This document shows positions 9,174 through 18,699 of a DNA stretch of 64,000 bases, piece by piece. The notes under the pieces are model-generated. The model was not told the DNA's origin. It saw nothing but the letters and a program-made list of their open reading frames with translations, and ran no database searches. Within the stretch, counting starts at the first letter, position 1; every line of letters starts with the position of its first letter. The translations under genes and the position numbers were made by a program. The DNA is taken from positions 24,842 to 88,841 of the forward strand of contig NZ_QKYN01000111.1 in assembly GCF_003258295.1 (NCBI RefSeq). Reading direction: 5' to 3'. This stretch comes from Streptacidiphilus pinicola (GTDB lineage Bacteria; Actinomycetota; Actinomycetes; Streptomycetales; Streptomycetaceae).

Positions 9174-9696
9174 GTCGCCTCTTCTCTAGCTCGACGAGCT
9201 GTCTTACCAGGGTCAACATCCAACCAGGCCGGATTCGTTCCCGCTCGGTCTTTCTTTTTGAGCGGTGCCCGGAGGTGGCGGGGATGGAGACGGCGGTCTT
9301 GGTAGCGATGCTGTCGTGGTGCGTTGTTGTCGTTGAGGACGTGCCCGGAGTGGGAACGGTTCATGCCTGCCGCCGTCGATGCCCGACCTTCACTCGAACG
9401 TGTTATCGAACGCCCGTGCGAGGTGCGCGTAGCATAAGCCACGATGAGCTGGAAGCAATAGCCCCAGCCCACGCACCGGTAGCCTGCATCCCGGCAGCAT
9501 TCCTGCCATGGTGCCTTGGCCCCCGGGTCCGAGGCCAGGGAAGTAGCTTTTGTTCGCAGCCAGCGGAAGTCGGCATGAATTCCGTCACTCGAACAACCGG
9601 CCCCTTCCCGAACACTGAGCAGTCCAGACCGTCCAGACAGTCCAGGTAGTGCAGTCAGCAGCAGCGAAGGCTTTGAAGGTTAAGGAGCAGGACCGC
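9174..9696. other. 523-bp intergenic region upstream of parE
   Basis: No gene is evident. The region separates the divergent DUF7455 and parE genes, so it must hold both promoters. Near parE there is a triple GTCCAG repeat (9621-9647), and a degenerate LexA-type box lies at 9394-9409. I could not assign -10/-35 boxes with confidence. Confidence 0.5.
9394..9409 (+). promoter_or_regulatory. degenerate LexA-like box upstream of parE
   Basis: TCGAACGTGTTATCGA matches 10 of the 12 fixed positions of the actinobacterial SOS box TCGAAC-N4-GTTCGA. It lies about 290 bases before the parE start. The two mismatches are in the core GTTC half, so binding is doubtful. Confidence 0.25.
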
Positions 9697-11802
9697 GTGA
9701 CCGCCGAACAGACCGTGCCCGCCAGCGCCCAGCAGGACGGCTCCAACTACACCGCGCGGCACCTTCTCGTCCTCGAGGGGTTGGAAGCGGTTCGCAAGCG
9801 CCCCGGCATGTACATCGGGTCCACCGACAGCCGGGGCCTGACGCACTGCCTGTGGGAGATCATCGACAACGCCGTCGACGAGGCCCTGGCCGGCTTCTGC
9901 GACCACATCGACGTGCTGTTGCACGACGACGGCTCGGTCGAGGTCCGCGACAACGGCCGCGGCATCCCCGTCGACGTCGAGCCCAAGACGGGCCTGTCCG
10001 GCGTCGAGGTCGTCATGACCAAGCTGCACGCCGGCGGCAAGTTCGGCGGCGGTTCCTACGCCGCCTCCGGCGGTCTGCACGGCGTCGGCGCCTCCGTGGT
10101 GAACGCGCTCTCCTCCCGCCTCGACGTCGAGGTCGACCGCAGCGGCCACGTCCACGCGCTCAGCTTCCGCCGTGGCACGCCCGGCCGGTTCAAGGGAGCG
10201 GGCCCGGACGCCGAGTTCGCGCCCGGCAGCGACCTGGACAAGAGCCGCAAGGCCCCGCGCGGCAAGACCGGCACCCGGGTCCGCTACTGGGCGGACCGGC
10301 AGATCTTCCTCAAGGACGCCAAGCTCTCCCTGGAGCAGCTGCACAACCGCGCACGCCAGACCGCCTTCCTGGTACCGGGCCTGACGATCGTGGTCCGCGA
10401 CGAGCGCGGCGTCGACGGCGCGCCCGTGGACGAGCAGGTCTTCCGCTTCGACGGCGGCATCGCCGAGTTCTGCGACTTCCTGGCGCCCGACAAGCCGGTC
10501 TCCGACACGCTGCGCTTCACCGGCCAGGGCACCTTCAAGGAGACCGTGCCGGTCCTCGACGAGCTCGGACACATGACCCCGACGGAGGTCGTCCGCGAGC
10601 TCGGCGTCGACATCGCGCTGCGCTGGGGCACCGGCTACGACACCACGGTCCGCTCCTTCGTCAACATCATCTCCACCCCCAAGGGCGGCACCCACGTCGC
10701 CGGCTTCGAGCGCTCGCTGACCAAGACCTTCAACGAGGTGCTGCGCGGGGTGAAGCTGCTGCGCGTCGCCGAGGACGACGTCATCAAGGACGACGCCCTC
10801 GAAGGCCTGACCGCGGTGGTCACCGTGCGGCTGGCCGAGCCGCAGTTCGAGGGCCAGACCAAGGAGGTGCTCGGCACCTCCGCGGCGCAGCGGATCGTGG
10901 CAGGTGTGGTCGCCAAGGAGCTCAAGGAGTTCCTGACCTCCACCAAGCGCGACGCCAAGGCGCAGGCGCGCTCGGTGATGGACAAGGTGGTCTCGGCCGC
11001 GCGCACCCGCGTCGCCGCCCGTCAGCACAAGGACGCGCAGCGTCGCAAGACCGCGCTGGAGACGTCCTCGCTGCCCGCCAAGCTGGCCGACTGCCGCAGC
11101 GACGACGTGGACCGCAGCGAGCTGTTCATCGTCGAGGGTGACTCGGCGCTCGGCACCGCCAAGGTGGCCCGCAACTCCGAGTTCCAGGCGCTGCTGCCGA
11201 TCCGGGGCAAGATCCTCAACGTCCAGAAGGCGTCCGTCTCGGACATGCTGAAGAACGCCGAGTGTGCCGCGATCATCCAGGTGATAGGGGCCGGCTCCGG
11301 CCGCACCTTCGACATCGACCAGGCGCGTTACGGCAAGGTCATCATGATGGCGGACGCCGACGTCGACGGCTCCCACATCCGCTGCCTGCTGCTGACCCTG
11401 TTCCAGCGCTACATGCGACCGATGGTCGAGGCCGGCCGGGTCTTCGCGGCCGTCCCGCCGCTGCACCGGATCGAGCTGACCAACCCGCGCAAGGGTCAGG
11501 ACAAGTACATCTACACCTACTCCGACAACGAGCTGCGCAACACGCTGCTGGAGCTGCAGCGCAAGGGCCAGCGCTGGAAGGACCCGATCCAGCGCTACAA
11601 GGGTCTCGGTGAGATGGACGCCGACCAGCTGGCGGAGACCACCATGGACCCGCGGCACCGCGTGCTGCGCCGGGTCAACCTCGGCGACCTCGACGCCGCC
11701 GAGAGGGTCTTCGACCTGCTGATGGGCAACGACGTCGCGCCGCGCAAGGAGTTCATCGTCGAGTCCGCCGCGCTGCTGGACCGTTCCCGCATCGACGTCT
11801 GA
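9697..11802 (+). CDS. parE: DNA topoisomerase IV subunit B
   Basis: This type IIA topoisomerase ATPase/TOPRIM subunit has 701 residues from GTG 9697 (TAAGGAG ribosome site). Seen in order: GHKL ATPase (DNAVDEALAG, DNGRGIP, GGLHGVGASVVNALS), transducer domain, TOPRIM with EGDSALGTAK, and the metal-binding MMADADVDGSHI. The ALGT in the TOPRIM motif, in place of the AGGS of GyrB, and the position next to hrdB fit ParE. The matching ParC gene is at 27560-30025 on the other strand. Together they decatenate daughter chromosomes. A hairpin terminator follows. Confidence 0.9.
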   Translation: MTAEQTVPASAQQDGSNYTARHLLVLEGLEAVRKRPGMYIGSTDSRGLTHCLWEIIDNAVDEALAGFCDHIDVLLHDDGSVEVRDNGRGIPVDVEPKTGLSGVEVVMTKLHAGGKFGGGSYAASGGLHGVGASVVNALSSRLDVEVDRSGHVHALSFRRGTPGRFKGAGPDAEFAPGSDLDKSRKAPRGKTGTRVRYWADRQIFLKDAKLSLEQLHNRARQTAFLVPGLTIVVRDERGVDGAPVDEQVFRFDGGIAEFCDFLAPDKPVSDTLRFTGQGTFKETVPVLDELGHMTPTEVVRELGVDIALRWGTGYDTTVRSFVNIISTPKGGTHVAGFERSLTKTFNEVLRGVKLLRVAEDDVIKDDALEGLTAVVTVRLAEPQFEGQTKEVLGTSAAQRIVAGVVAKELKEFLTSTKRDAKAQARSVMDKVVSAARTRVAARQHKDAQRRKTALETSSLPAKLADCRSDDVDRSELFIVEGDSALGTAKVARNSEFQALLPIRGKILNVQKASVSDMLKNAECAAIIQVIGAGSGRTFDIDQARYGKVIMMADADVDGSHIRCLLLTLFQRYMRPMVEAGRVFAAVPPLHRIELTNPRKGQDKYIYTYSDNELRNTLLELQRKGQRWKDPIQRYKGLGEMDADQLAETTMDPRHRVLRRVNLGDLDAAERVFDLLMGNDVAPRKEFIVESAALLDRSRIDV

Positions 11803-11826
11803 CCCGGTCGGCACGACGGGTCCACC

Positions 11827-11865
11827 CGGGGGTGGAGAGGCGGTGGCACCGCTTCTCCACCCCCG
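11827..11865 (+). terminator. parE terminator hairpin
   Basis: Two 19-base arms flank a single central base and are complementary except for one wobble position, 25 bases after the parE stop. Confidence 0.8.
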
Positions 11866-11993
11866 TCTCCATCCCTGCTCCGAGGCCTGGCGGACCGCTC
11901 GTCCGTAGCTTCGTAGGTGTCGGCGGAACCCCGCCGGCGACCAGCCGAGGAACCCGCCGGACCGCCGGTGAGTCGAAGCAGGAGACGATCGAG

Positions 11994-12500
11994 ATGCCCG
12001 CCGTTGCCAACGTCGTACTCATCATCGCGGTGGTCGGATACGTGCTCTTCCGTCAGTTCCAGGCCCGCCGCTGGAATCCGAACCCGCGCAGGCTGCTGGT
12101 GGTCCCGGCGGTGCTCGGCTTCATGGCGCTGCGCGACCCGCACCTGCTGGACCCGCACCACGCGGCGCTCTCGGCGGCCTTCCTGGTCGGCGGCGTCCTG
12201 GTCGAGATCGGCCTGGGCGCGGTGTGGGGCTTCACCACCCGGATCTGGGCCGACGCCGACGGGGCGGTCTGGTCCAAGGGCACCATGGCCAGCTTCTTCG
12301 CCTGGATCGGCATGATGATCGTGCGCGTCGCCCTCTACGCCGCCGCGGCCGCCCTGGGCGTCGCGCAGGGGCAGGCCGGACTGCTGCTGGCGCTGGCCGC
12401 GCTGCTGCTGGTCCGCGGCGCCGTGGTGACGTGGCGGGCACGGGAGTTCGCCCCGGCCGCGGCGTACGGTACCTACGGGGGCCCGGCCCGGACGCTCTGA
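11994..12500 (+). CDS. DUF1453-like integral membrane protein
   Basis: The 168-residue protein starts at ATG 11994 with GGAGA upstream. It opens with a membrane helix (NVVLIIAVVGYVLFRQF), then RRWNPNPRRLLVVPAVLGFMAL, and has about five hydrophobic segments in all. The layout matches DUF1453/CcdC-like membrane proteins that accompany a NarL-type kinase in actinobacteria. The kinase gene follows after 90 bases on the same strand, so the three genes 11994-14545 may form a unit with this protein as a membrane accessory. Function unproven. Confidence 0.65.
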   Translation: MPAVANVVLIIAVVGYVLFRQFQARRWNPNPRRLLVVPAVLGFMALRDPHLLDPHHAALSAAFLVGGVLVEIGLGAVWGFTTRIWADADGAVWSKGTMASFFAWIGMMIVRVALYAAAAALGVAQGQAGLLLALAALLLVRGAVVTWRAREFAPAAAYGTYGGPARTL

Positions 12501-12590
12501 CCGCCTCGGTCGGACGGTGATCGGCAGGTTGTGATCGGCAGGCCGCGGGTGGCGGGCCGTGGGTGGCGGGTCGTGAGGGGCAGGAGAGAC

Positions 12591-13742
12591 GTGGACATCT
12601 GGACCGACTGGCCCTCCCGGGAGGCACTCGCCCGGGAGGGCCTCGGCGCGGGCCGGCGCTGGGTCGGCTGGTTCGGCCGGATCGGCGGCCTGACCGGCGG
12701 TCTGTGGGCGACCTTCGCCAACGAGCACCTGAATCCGGCGCAGGTGGTCACCGTGCTGGCGATCACCGCGGTCGGCGTCGTCTGCTTCGTCGGTTTCGTC
12801 CGCTCGGTGCAGCGCCGGAACCTCAAGGTCAGCCTGATCTGGCTGACCTTCACCTTCGCCGAGGCGATCCTGTGCGGGCTGAACCACGCGCCCGTGATGG
12901 GGATCATCTTCATGTGCGCCATCTCGATCGGGGCGATCCAGCGGCTCCCGATCGTCGTGGCCGCGCCGTTCACCCTGCTGGCGACGAGCGTCTTCATGAT
13001 CGTGGTGCCCCACGACGTGCGGAACTGGGGCAACGTCGTCACCATCCTCGGCCTCGGCATCCTCGGCTATGTCACCCGCCAGGACTGGGAGGCGCGGGCG
13101 CAGACACAGCGGACCCTCACGCAGGAGCGCTCGCTGCGCACCGCCGAGGCCGAGTCGGCCGCGCTGGCGGAGCGGAGCCGGATCGCGCGGGAGATCCACG
13201 ACGTGCTGGCGCACAGCCTCTCCGCGCAGCTGGTCCACCTGGAGGCGGCGCGGCTCATGGTCGACAACGGCGCGGAGCGCGAGCAGATCCGTGAGCGGAT
13301 CGTCGCCGCGCGCCGGATGGCGCAGGACGGGCTGCTGGAGACCCGGGCCGCCTTGTCCGCGCTGCGGGGCGAGTTCACGCCGATCGGGGAGTTCCTGGGC
13401 AAGCTGACCGCGGACGAGTCGGCGCGCCTCGAGGTGGTCGGCACGCCGCGTCCGCTCACCGCCGAGGCGGGCGTGGCCGTGCGGCGCACCGCGCAGGAGG
13501 CGCTGACCAACGTCCGCAAGCACGCCCCCGGCGCGGTCTGCACCGTCCGTTTGTCGTACCTGGCCGATAGTGTCGAGCTCGAGGTGGTCGACGAGGGCGG
13601 CAGCGGCGGGGGAGAGCTGGCCTCCTCCGGCAGCGGCCTCGGGCTGCTGGGCATGCGGGAGCGCGCGGAACTGCTCGGCGGGTCGCTGGAGGCGGGGCCG
13701 ACGCCCACGGGGTTCCGGGTGCTGTTGCGGATCAAGGGCTGA
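12591..13742 (+). CDS. NarL-type sensor histidine kinase
   Basis: This 383-residue kinase starts at GTG 12591 behind AGGAGAG. About five membrane helices fill residues 20-150. Then come a HisKA_3 dimerisation helix with the phospho-acceptor His ([13 protein letters not shown]) and a HATPase domain (N-box [12 protein letters not shown]-box [16 protein letters not shown]). It is followed after about 35 bases by its LuxR-type response regulator. No extracytoplasmic ligand domain is evident, so the signal is probably sensed in or near the membrane. Confidence 0.88.
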   Translation: MDIWTDWPSREALAREGLGAGRRWVGWFGRIGGLTGGLWATFANEHLNPAQVVTVLAITAVGVVCFVGFVRSVQRRNLKVSLIWLTFTFAEAILCGLNHAPVMGIIFMCAISIGAIQRLPIVVAAPFTLLATSVFMIVVPHDVRNWGNVVTILGLGILGYVTRQDWEARAQTQRTLTQERSLRTAEAESAALAERSRIAREIHDVLAHSLSAQLVHLEAARLMVDNGAEREQIRERIVAARRMAQDGLLETRAALSALRGEFTPIGEFLGKLTADESARLEVVGTPRPLTAEAGVAVRRTAQEALTNVRKHAPGAVCTVRLSYLADSVELEVVDEGGSGGGELASSGSGLGLLGMRERAELLGGSLEAGPTPTGFRVLLRIKG

Positions 13743-13777
13743 CGTCCTCGTCGGTCCCGTTGATTACGATGGGTCAG

Positions 13778-14545
13778 ATGAACGAGCAGCCGGTGCGGGT
13801 GGTGGTCGCGGACGACCAACAGGTCGTGCGTGAGGGAATCGTCATGCTGCTCGGGCTGCTCCCGGGCATCGAGGTGGTCGCGGCGGCCGCGGACGGCGAG
13901 GAGGCGGTGGCGCTCGTCGCCCGGCACGCGCCCGAGGTCGTGCTGATGGACCTGCGGATGCCGCGCGTCGACGGCGTCGAGGCCACCCGCCGGATCCGGG
14001 CCGAGCATCCGGGCACGGCCGTGATCGTGCTGACCACGTATGCCGACGACGACTCGCTCTTCCCGGCGCTCCAGGCGGGAGCGCGCGGCTATCTGACCAA
14101 GGACGCGGGCAGCGAGGAGATCGCCCGCGCGATCCGCGACGTGCGCTCCGGGGCGGCGGGCCTCTCGCCGCAGGTCCAGGCGCGCCTGTTGGAGCGGTTC
14201 TCGGCGGCGGGCGGGGAGTCGGCCGCGCCCACGTCGGCCGCACCGCCGGCACCCACGGCTCCGGCAGTACCCACGGCACCGGGCGCACCGGCAGCACCCA
14301 CGGCGCCGGGCGCGCCGGCGGCGGCCTCTGTCGCGCTGCCCGACGGGCTGACGGCCCGTGAGGCCGAGGTGTTGGGCCTGATCGCTGCGGGGTTGTCCAA
14401 CCAGGAGATCGCCGCTCGGCTCTTCGTCAGCGTGGCGACGGTGAAGACTCACATCAACAACCTCTTCGCCAAGACCGGCGTCAGGGATCGTGCCCAGGCG
14501 GTCGGTTATGCGTACAAACACGGGCTGCATCACCTGATGGGGTGA
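13778..14545 (+). CDS. LuxR/NarL-type response regulator with long Ala/Pro linker
   Basis: The 255-residue partner of the upstream kinase has a receiver domain ([13 protein letters not shown], phospho-Asp in VLMDLRMP, Lys in YLTKDAG) and a C-terminal LuxR helix-turn-helix ([31 protein letters not shown]). The two domains are joined by an unusual low-complexity linker of about 40 residues ([20 protein letters not shown]) coded by imperfect tandem DNA repeats (about 14234-14327). ATG 13778 is the likely start; ATG 13769 and TTG 13760 are in frame and no ribosome site separates them clearly. Confidence 0.88.
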   Translation: MNEQPVRVVVADDQQVVREGIVMLLGLLPGIEVVAAAADGEEAVALVARHAPEVVLMDLRMPRVDGVEATRRIRAEHPGTAVIVLTTYADDDSLFPALQAGARGYLTKDAGSEEIARAIRDVRSGAAGLSPQVQARLLERFSAAGGESAAPTSAAPPAPTAPAVPTAPGAPAAPTAPGAPAAASVALPDGLTAREAEVLGLIAAGLSNQEIAARLFVSVATVKTHINNLFAKTGVRDRAQAVGYAYKHGLHHLMG

Positions 14546-14596
14546 ACGTCCGTACACCGGACCACGGCGGCGCGGCAGGCTGCTCATTCTGGTGGC

Positions 14597-15109
14597 GTGA
14601 GTCCTCAAGAACTGGCCCCCAACACAGAGCAGTCGACGGAGGAATCCTTCGACTGGTGGTCCGCGCCCGCCCCCGCGCGGGAGAAGCAGGAGCAGCGCCA
14701 GGAGCACGGCTCGGCCGCCGATCCGTACGCCGAACCGGCGGCCGATCCGTACGCCGAACCGGCGGCCGATCGGGCCGCCGAGCCGGTCGACGATGCCGCG
14801 GCGGCGATCTACCGTGCGGTCCATGAAAGCCCCGAGTTCCGGGAAATCCGCACCCGGTACCGGCGCTTCGTCTTCCCCGCCACCGCCGCCTTTCTGCTCT
14901 GGTACCTGCTCTACGTCGTCCTGGCCGTCTCCGCGCCGCAGTTGATGGCGCGTCCGATCGCCGGGCCGTTCAACACCGCCTGGCTGCTGGGGCTGCTCCA
15001 GTTCGCCAGCACCTTCCTGCTGACCTGGCTGTACGCCCGGCATGCCCGCGCCCACCGGGACCGCGCCGCGCTCGGCCTGCGCTGGGAGACCCAGGACCGA
15101 CTCCGGTGA
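14597..15109 (+). CDS. DUF485 membrane protein (symporter partner)
   Basis: The 170-residue protein has a disordered N-terminal half with an exact 8-residue tandem repeat (DPYAEPAA twice), then two membrane helices typical of DUF485 (FPATAAFLLWYLLYVVLAV and LLGLLQFASTFLLTWLY). DUF485 proteins (YjcH type) are usually encoded just before acetate/solute symporters, as here. The gap to the symporter is 43 bases and holds a hairpin. Confidence 0.85.
   Translation: MSPQELAPNTEQSTEESFDWWSAPAPAREKQEQRQEHGSAADPYAEPAADPYAEPAADRAAEPVDDAAAAIYRAVHESPEFREIRTRYRRFVFPATAAFLLWYLLYVVLAVSAPQLMARPIAGPFNTAWLLGLLQFASTFLLTWLYARHARAHRDRAALGLRWETQDRLR
14717..14770 (+). repeat. 24-bp tandem repeat inside the DUF485 gene
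   Basis: Two identical 24-base units (14717-14740, 14741-14764) plus the first six bases of a third encode DPYAEPAA repeats. This is a likely site of length variation between strains. Confidence 0.9.
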
Positions 15110-15135
15110 GGACGCCGCGCAGCGCGGCGGTCCTC
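15108..15135 (+). other. hairpin in the DUF485-symporter gap
   Basis: GAGGAC, a GC-rich stem and GTCCTC form an inverted repeat between the DUF485 stop and the symporter ribosome site GGAGGA (15141). It could be a transcript-processing or attenuation hairpin. Confidence 0.5.
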
Positions 15136-15152
15136 ACGAGGGAGGATTGACC

Positions 15153-16712
15153 ATGGCCGCTGGCCTCTTCGTGCTCGTCGTCCTGGTGACGCTGGGCATC
15201 ACCTTCTGGGCCGGCCGTCGCAGCCGCGCCGCGGAGGACTTCTACGCCGCGGGGCGCGATTTCAGCCCGATGCAGAACGGTTTCGCCATCAGCGGCGACT
15301 ACATGTCGGCCGCCTCCTTCCTCGGCGTGACCGGACTCATCGCCCTCTACGGGTACGACGGGCTGCTCTACACCATCGGCTTCATGGTGGCCTGGCTGCT
15401 GGTGCTGATGCTGGTCGCCGAGCTGGTCCGCAACTGCGGGCGCTACACCCTGGCCGACGTGCTGACGCTGCGCATGCGGCAGCGCCCGGTCCGGGTGGCG
15501 GCCGGTGTCTCCGGCATCGTGGTCTCGCTGCTCTACCTGCTCGGGCAGATGGTGGGGGCGGGCACGCTGGTCTCGCTGCTGCTGAACCTGCACTCCTCGG
15601 CTGCCCGGACGGGGGCGATCGTCGGGGTCGGGGTGTTGATGGTGGTCTACGTGACGGTCGGCGGGATGACGGCCACCACCTGGATCCAGATCGTCAAATG
15701 CGTTCTGCTGCTGGGCGGAACGGTTCTGCTGACCGCGCTGGTGCTGCTCCGCTTCCACGGCGATGTCGGCTCGCTGATGCGCTCCGCCGCACAGGGCAGC
15801 GGGCAGGGCAAGGCCTACCTGCTCCCGGGCCTGCGTTTCGGCCACGGGCTCACCGAGCAGCTGGACTTCGTCAGCCTGGGCCTGGCCCTGGTGCTCGGCA
15901 CGGCCGGGCTGCCGCACATCCTCGCCCGCTTCTACACCGTCCCCACGGCCCGGGCCGCACGGCGTTCCGCGGTGTGGGCGATCGGACTGGTCGGAGCGTT
16001 CTACCTGATGACGATCGTGCTCGGTCTCGGTGCCGCCGCGGTGATCGGCGCGCCCGCGATCAAGGCGGCGAACAGCGCGGGCAACACCGCGGTGCCGCAG
16101 CTGGCCGAGTCGCTTGGCGGAACGGTTCTGTTCGGCCTGACCTCGGCCGTCGCCTTCGCCACGATCCTGGCTGTGGTGGCCGGGCTGACCATGGCCTCCT
16201 CGGCCTCCTTCGCCCATGACCTGTGGGCGCACGCCTTCCGGCACCCGGACGAGGAACCGCCGAGCGAGCGGCAGGAGGTCACGGTGGCCCGGATCGCGGC
16301 CGTCGTCATCGGCGGGGTCGCGATAGTCCTGAGCCTGTACGCGCAGAAGCTGAACGTGGCGACGCTGGTCGGGCTGGCGTTCGCGGTGGCGGCCTCGGCG
16401 AATCTGCCGGCGCTGCTGTTCACGCTGTTCTGGGGGCGCTTCACGACGCGCGGGGCGGCCTGGGCGATCTGGGGCGGGCTGATCCCGGCGCTGGTCCTGG
16501 TGGTCTTCTCACCTGTGGTCTCCGGCAACGCGGCCGCGGTCTTCCCGAACGCGCACTTCGACTGGTTCCCGTTGCAGAACCCCGGCCTGGTCTCGATGCC
16601 CTGCGGATTCCTGGCGGGCTGGCTCGGCACGGTCACCTCCCGCGTGCGGGCCGAGGCCGACGCCTTCGCGGAGCTCGAGGTGCGCGCCCTGACCGGCGCC
16701 GGCGCGGTCTGA
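15153..16712 (+). CDS. sodium:solute symporter, ActP-like (SSS family)
   Basis: The 519-residue protein has about 13 membrane helices. It shows SSS/ActP hallmarks: FWAGRRSRAAEDFYAAGRDF near the N-terminus, AISGDYMSAASFLGVTG (sodium-site helix), GGMTATTWIQIVKC and FATILAVVAGLTMASSASFAHD. ActP-type carriers take up acetate and other short monocarboxylates with sodium. The start ATG 15153 has GGAGGA upstream. Its DUF485 neighbour supports this. The downstream CitA-type two-component system may sense a carboxylate and control it. Confidence 0.88.
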   Translation: MAAGLFVLVVLVTLGITFWAGRRSRAAEDFYAAGRDFSPMQNGFAISGDYMSAASFLGVTGLIALYGYDGLLYTIGFMVAWLLVLMLVAELVRNCGRYTLADVLTLRMRQRPVRVAAGVSGIVVSLLYLLGQMVGAGTLVSLLLNLHSSAARTGAIVGVGVLMVVYVTVGGMTATTWIQIVKCVLLLGGTVLLTALVLLRFHGDVGSLMRSAAQGSGQGKAYLLPGLRFGHGLTEQLDFVSLGLALVLGTAGLPHILARFYTVPTARAARRSAVWAIGLVGAFYLMTIVLGLGAAAVIGAPAIKAANSAGNTAVPQLAESLGGTVLFGLTSAVAFATILAVVAGLTMASSASFAHDLWAHAFRHPDEEPPSERQEVTVARIAAVVIGGVAIVLSLYAQKLNVATLVGLAFAVAASANLPALLFTLFWGRFTTRGAAWAIWGGLIPALVLVVFSPVVSGNAAAVFPNAHFDWFPLQNPGLVSMPCGFLAGWLGTVTSRVRAEADAFAELEVRALTGAGAV

Positions 16713-16756
16713 GAGCGACGCGGCGTCGGAATCCGGCCACCGACGCTCCGGGGGAC

Positions 16757-16783
16757 GGGGGCCCCGGGCAAGGAAGGGCCCCC
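16757..16783 (+). terminator. candidate terminator after the symporter
   Basis: GGGGGCCC and GGGCCCCC arms surround an 11-base loop, about 45 bases after the symporter stop. There is no T-run. Confidence 0.5.
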
Positions 16784-17001
16784 GGGCGCGACGGGGGAGG
16801 CGCGCCCGGGGGCTGACTTCCAGCGTAGCCCTCACCCGCCTCAGGAGTGAGCGAGTTGTGCATTTCTCGCGTTACCGACGGTTCTGCTCGTTCTGCGCAC
16901 GGTGACAGGGGTAGGCAAAGCCGGGCTCACCAGGCACAATCGCCGGGACGCGGGCGTGGCAACGGGGCTTTCGCCCCAGTTCACCCGGGTTGGAGGCCGA
17001 C

Positions 17002-18699
17002 ATGCTCTCTCGTCGTAAGCTTTCCGGCCGGATCCTGGTCAGCCAGCTCCTGATCCTCGCCGTGACGAGCATGATCGGCTTCGTGCTGCTGGCCATCTCG
17101 CAGCGCTCCCAGCTCGACCACGTCAACGAGCAACGGGCGCTCTCCATCGCCCAGGTCGCGGCGGCAGATCCGCAGATCGTCCAGGCGATGACGGCCGGTG
17201 ATCCGCGGCCGAGCACGGCCGGACCGGTCCAGGCGGCCGCGATGCGGATCATGGACGCGACGAACGCCCGCTACGTCGTGGTGATCGACCGCAAGGGCAT
17301 CCGGCACTCCCACCCGACCCTGACGGAGATCGGCCAGCCCGTCACGGAGCCCGTCGTGGCCCTCGACGGCCAGGACCACTTCTTCATCGACCCCGGCTCC
17401 ACCGGTCCCTCCGCGAACGCCCGCACGCCGCTGTACGACGCCTCGCACCGGCACATCATCGGCGAGGTCTCCGTCGGCATCAGCGAGAAGACGGTCGTGA
17501 CCGACCTGCTCAGCGAGCTCAAGGTGTTCGCCCTCTACATCGGGATCGCGCTGGCGGTCGGCGTGCTCGCCTCCTACGCGCTGGCCTGGCGGCTCAAGCG
17601 CACCACCTTCGGTCTGGAGCTGGAGGAGATCGCGGGGCTGCTGCAGGACCGCGAGGCGATGCTGCACGGCATCCGCGAGGGCGTGCTCGCCTTCGACCAG
17701 AGCGACAGGGTCAGCGTCGTCAACGACGAGGCCCGGCGACTGCTCGGCCTCGGCACCGCGCTGGGCTCCCGGCTGGAGGACCTGCTGCCGCAGGGCCGGC
17801 TGCGCCGGGCGCTCGCCGGTGAGCTGGGCCCGGACGAGATCCACGTGCTCACCGACAGCCACTGCCTCGCGATCAACCGGATGCCCGTGGTGCTGCACGG
17901 ACGCGCGCTCGGCGCGGTGGTCACCGTCCGCGACCGCACCGAGATGGTCGGCATGCTGCGCGAGCTCGACTCGGTGCGCGGCCTGACGGACGCGCTGCGC
18001 GCGCAGCAGCACGAGTTCGCGAACCGGATGCACACCCTCGCCGGCCTGCTGGAGCTGGGCGAGCAGGAGCAGGCGCTGGACTACGCGGTCGAGCTGGCCT
18101 CCACCGACCGCACCCAGGCCGCCAAGGTCCGCGAGCGGATCGCCAACTCGCTGATGGTGGGCTTGATCGTGGCCAAGTGCACGGTCGCCGCCGAGCGCGG
18201 CGTCCGGCTGAGCCTGGACCCGGCGTCCAAGCTGGGCGCCGAGCCGGGACATCTGCGCCGGCTGCTCACCGTCGTCGGGAACCTGCTCGACAACGCCGTG
18301 GACGCCACCGCCGCCAGCAGCCCGGCCTCGGTCGAGCTGCTCATCCTGGAGACCCCGCACGCGATCACGGTCCGGGTCACGGACAGCGGCCCGGGTGTCC
18401 CGGCGGAGGCCAGGGCGCATATCTTCGAGGACGGCTGGTCGACCCGGCCGGACCGGGGCACGGCCCGGCGTGGACTGGGGCTCGCCATGGTGCACCGGTT
18501 GGTCACCCGGCACGGCGGCGAGATCACGGTCAGCGAGGGACCGGGCGCGGTGTTCACCGTCCGGCTGCCGCTGCCCGACGCGGAACCGGCCCCGCTCGGC
18601 GCGGTCTTCGTGACCGCGCCGCCGGCCCTGGAGCTTGAGGCGGGCGGAGCGGGCAGACTCACGACAGCAAGACAGAACTCGGGAAGGACGCGCTGGTGA
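17002..18699 (+). CDS. CitA/DcuS-type sensor histidine kinase
   Basis: The 565-residue kinase has a membrane helix (ILVSQLLILAVTSMIGFVLL), an extracytoplasmic PASTA/PDC-like sensor domain of about 130 residues (containing RYVVVIDRKGIRHSHP, the family signature), a second membrane helix (ALYIGIALAVGVLASYALAW) and a cytoplasmic PAS. A SpoOB-type His helix (QQHEFANRMHTLAGLL) and a HATPase domain (NLLDNAVDA, DSGPGVP, GLGLAMVHRL) follow. This family senses citrate or C4-dicarboxylates outside the cell. Start ATG 17002 sits behind TTGGAGG. The response regulator overlaps it by four bases. Confidence 0.9.
   Translation: MLSRRKLSGRILVSQLLILAVTSMIGFVLLAISQRSQLDHVNEQRALSIAQVAAADPQIVQAMTAGDPRPSTAGPVQAAAMRIMDATNARYVVVIDRKGIRHSHPTLTEIGQPVTEPVVALDGQDHFFIDPGSTGPSANARTPLYDASHRHIIGEVSVGISEKTVVTDLLSELKVFALYIGIALAVGVLASYALAWRLKRTTFGLELEEIAGLLQDREAMLHGIREGVLAFDQSDRVSVVNDEARRLLGLGTALGSRLEDLLPQGRLRRALAGELGPDEIHVLTDSHCLAINRMPVVLHGRALGAVVTVRDRTEMVGMLRELDSVRGLTDALRAQQHEFANRMHTLAGLLELGEQEQALDYAVELASTDRTQAAKVRERIANSLMVGLIVAKCTVAAERGVRLSLDPASKLGAEPGHLRRLLTVVGNLLDNAVDATAASSPASVELLILETPHAITVRVTDSGPGVPAEARAHIFEDGWSTRPDRGTARRGLGLAMVHRLVTRHGGEITVSEGPGAVFTVRLPLPDAEPAPLGAVFVTAPPALELEAGGAGRLTTARQNSGRTRW

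Noticed and set aside
9655..11814. 719-codon frame antisense to parE
   Set aside because: It is an antisense shadow of a conserved gene, Leu/Gly/Val-rich low-complexity, with no ribosome site.
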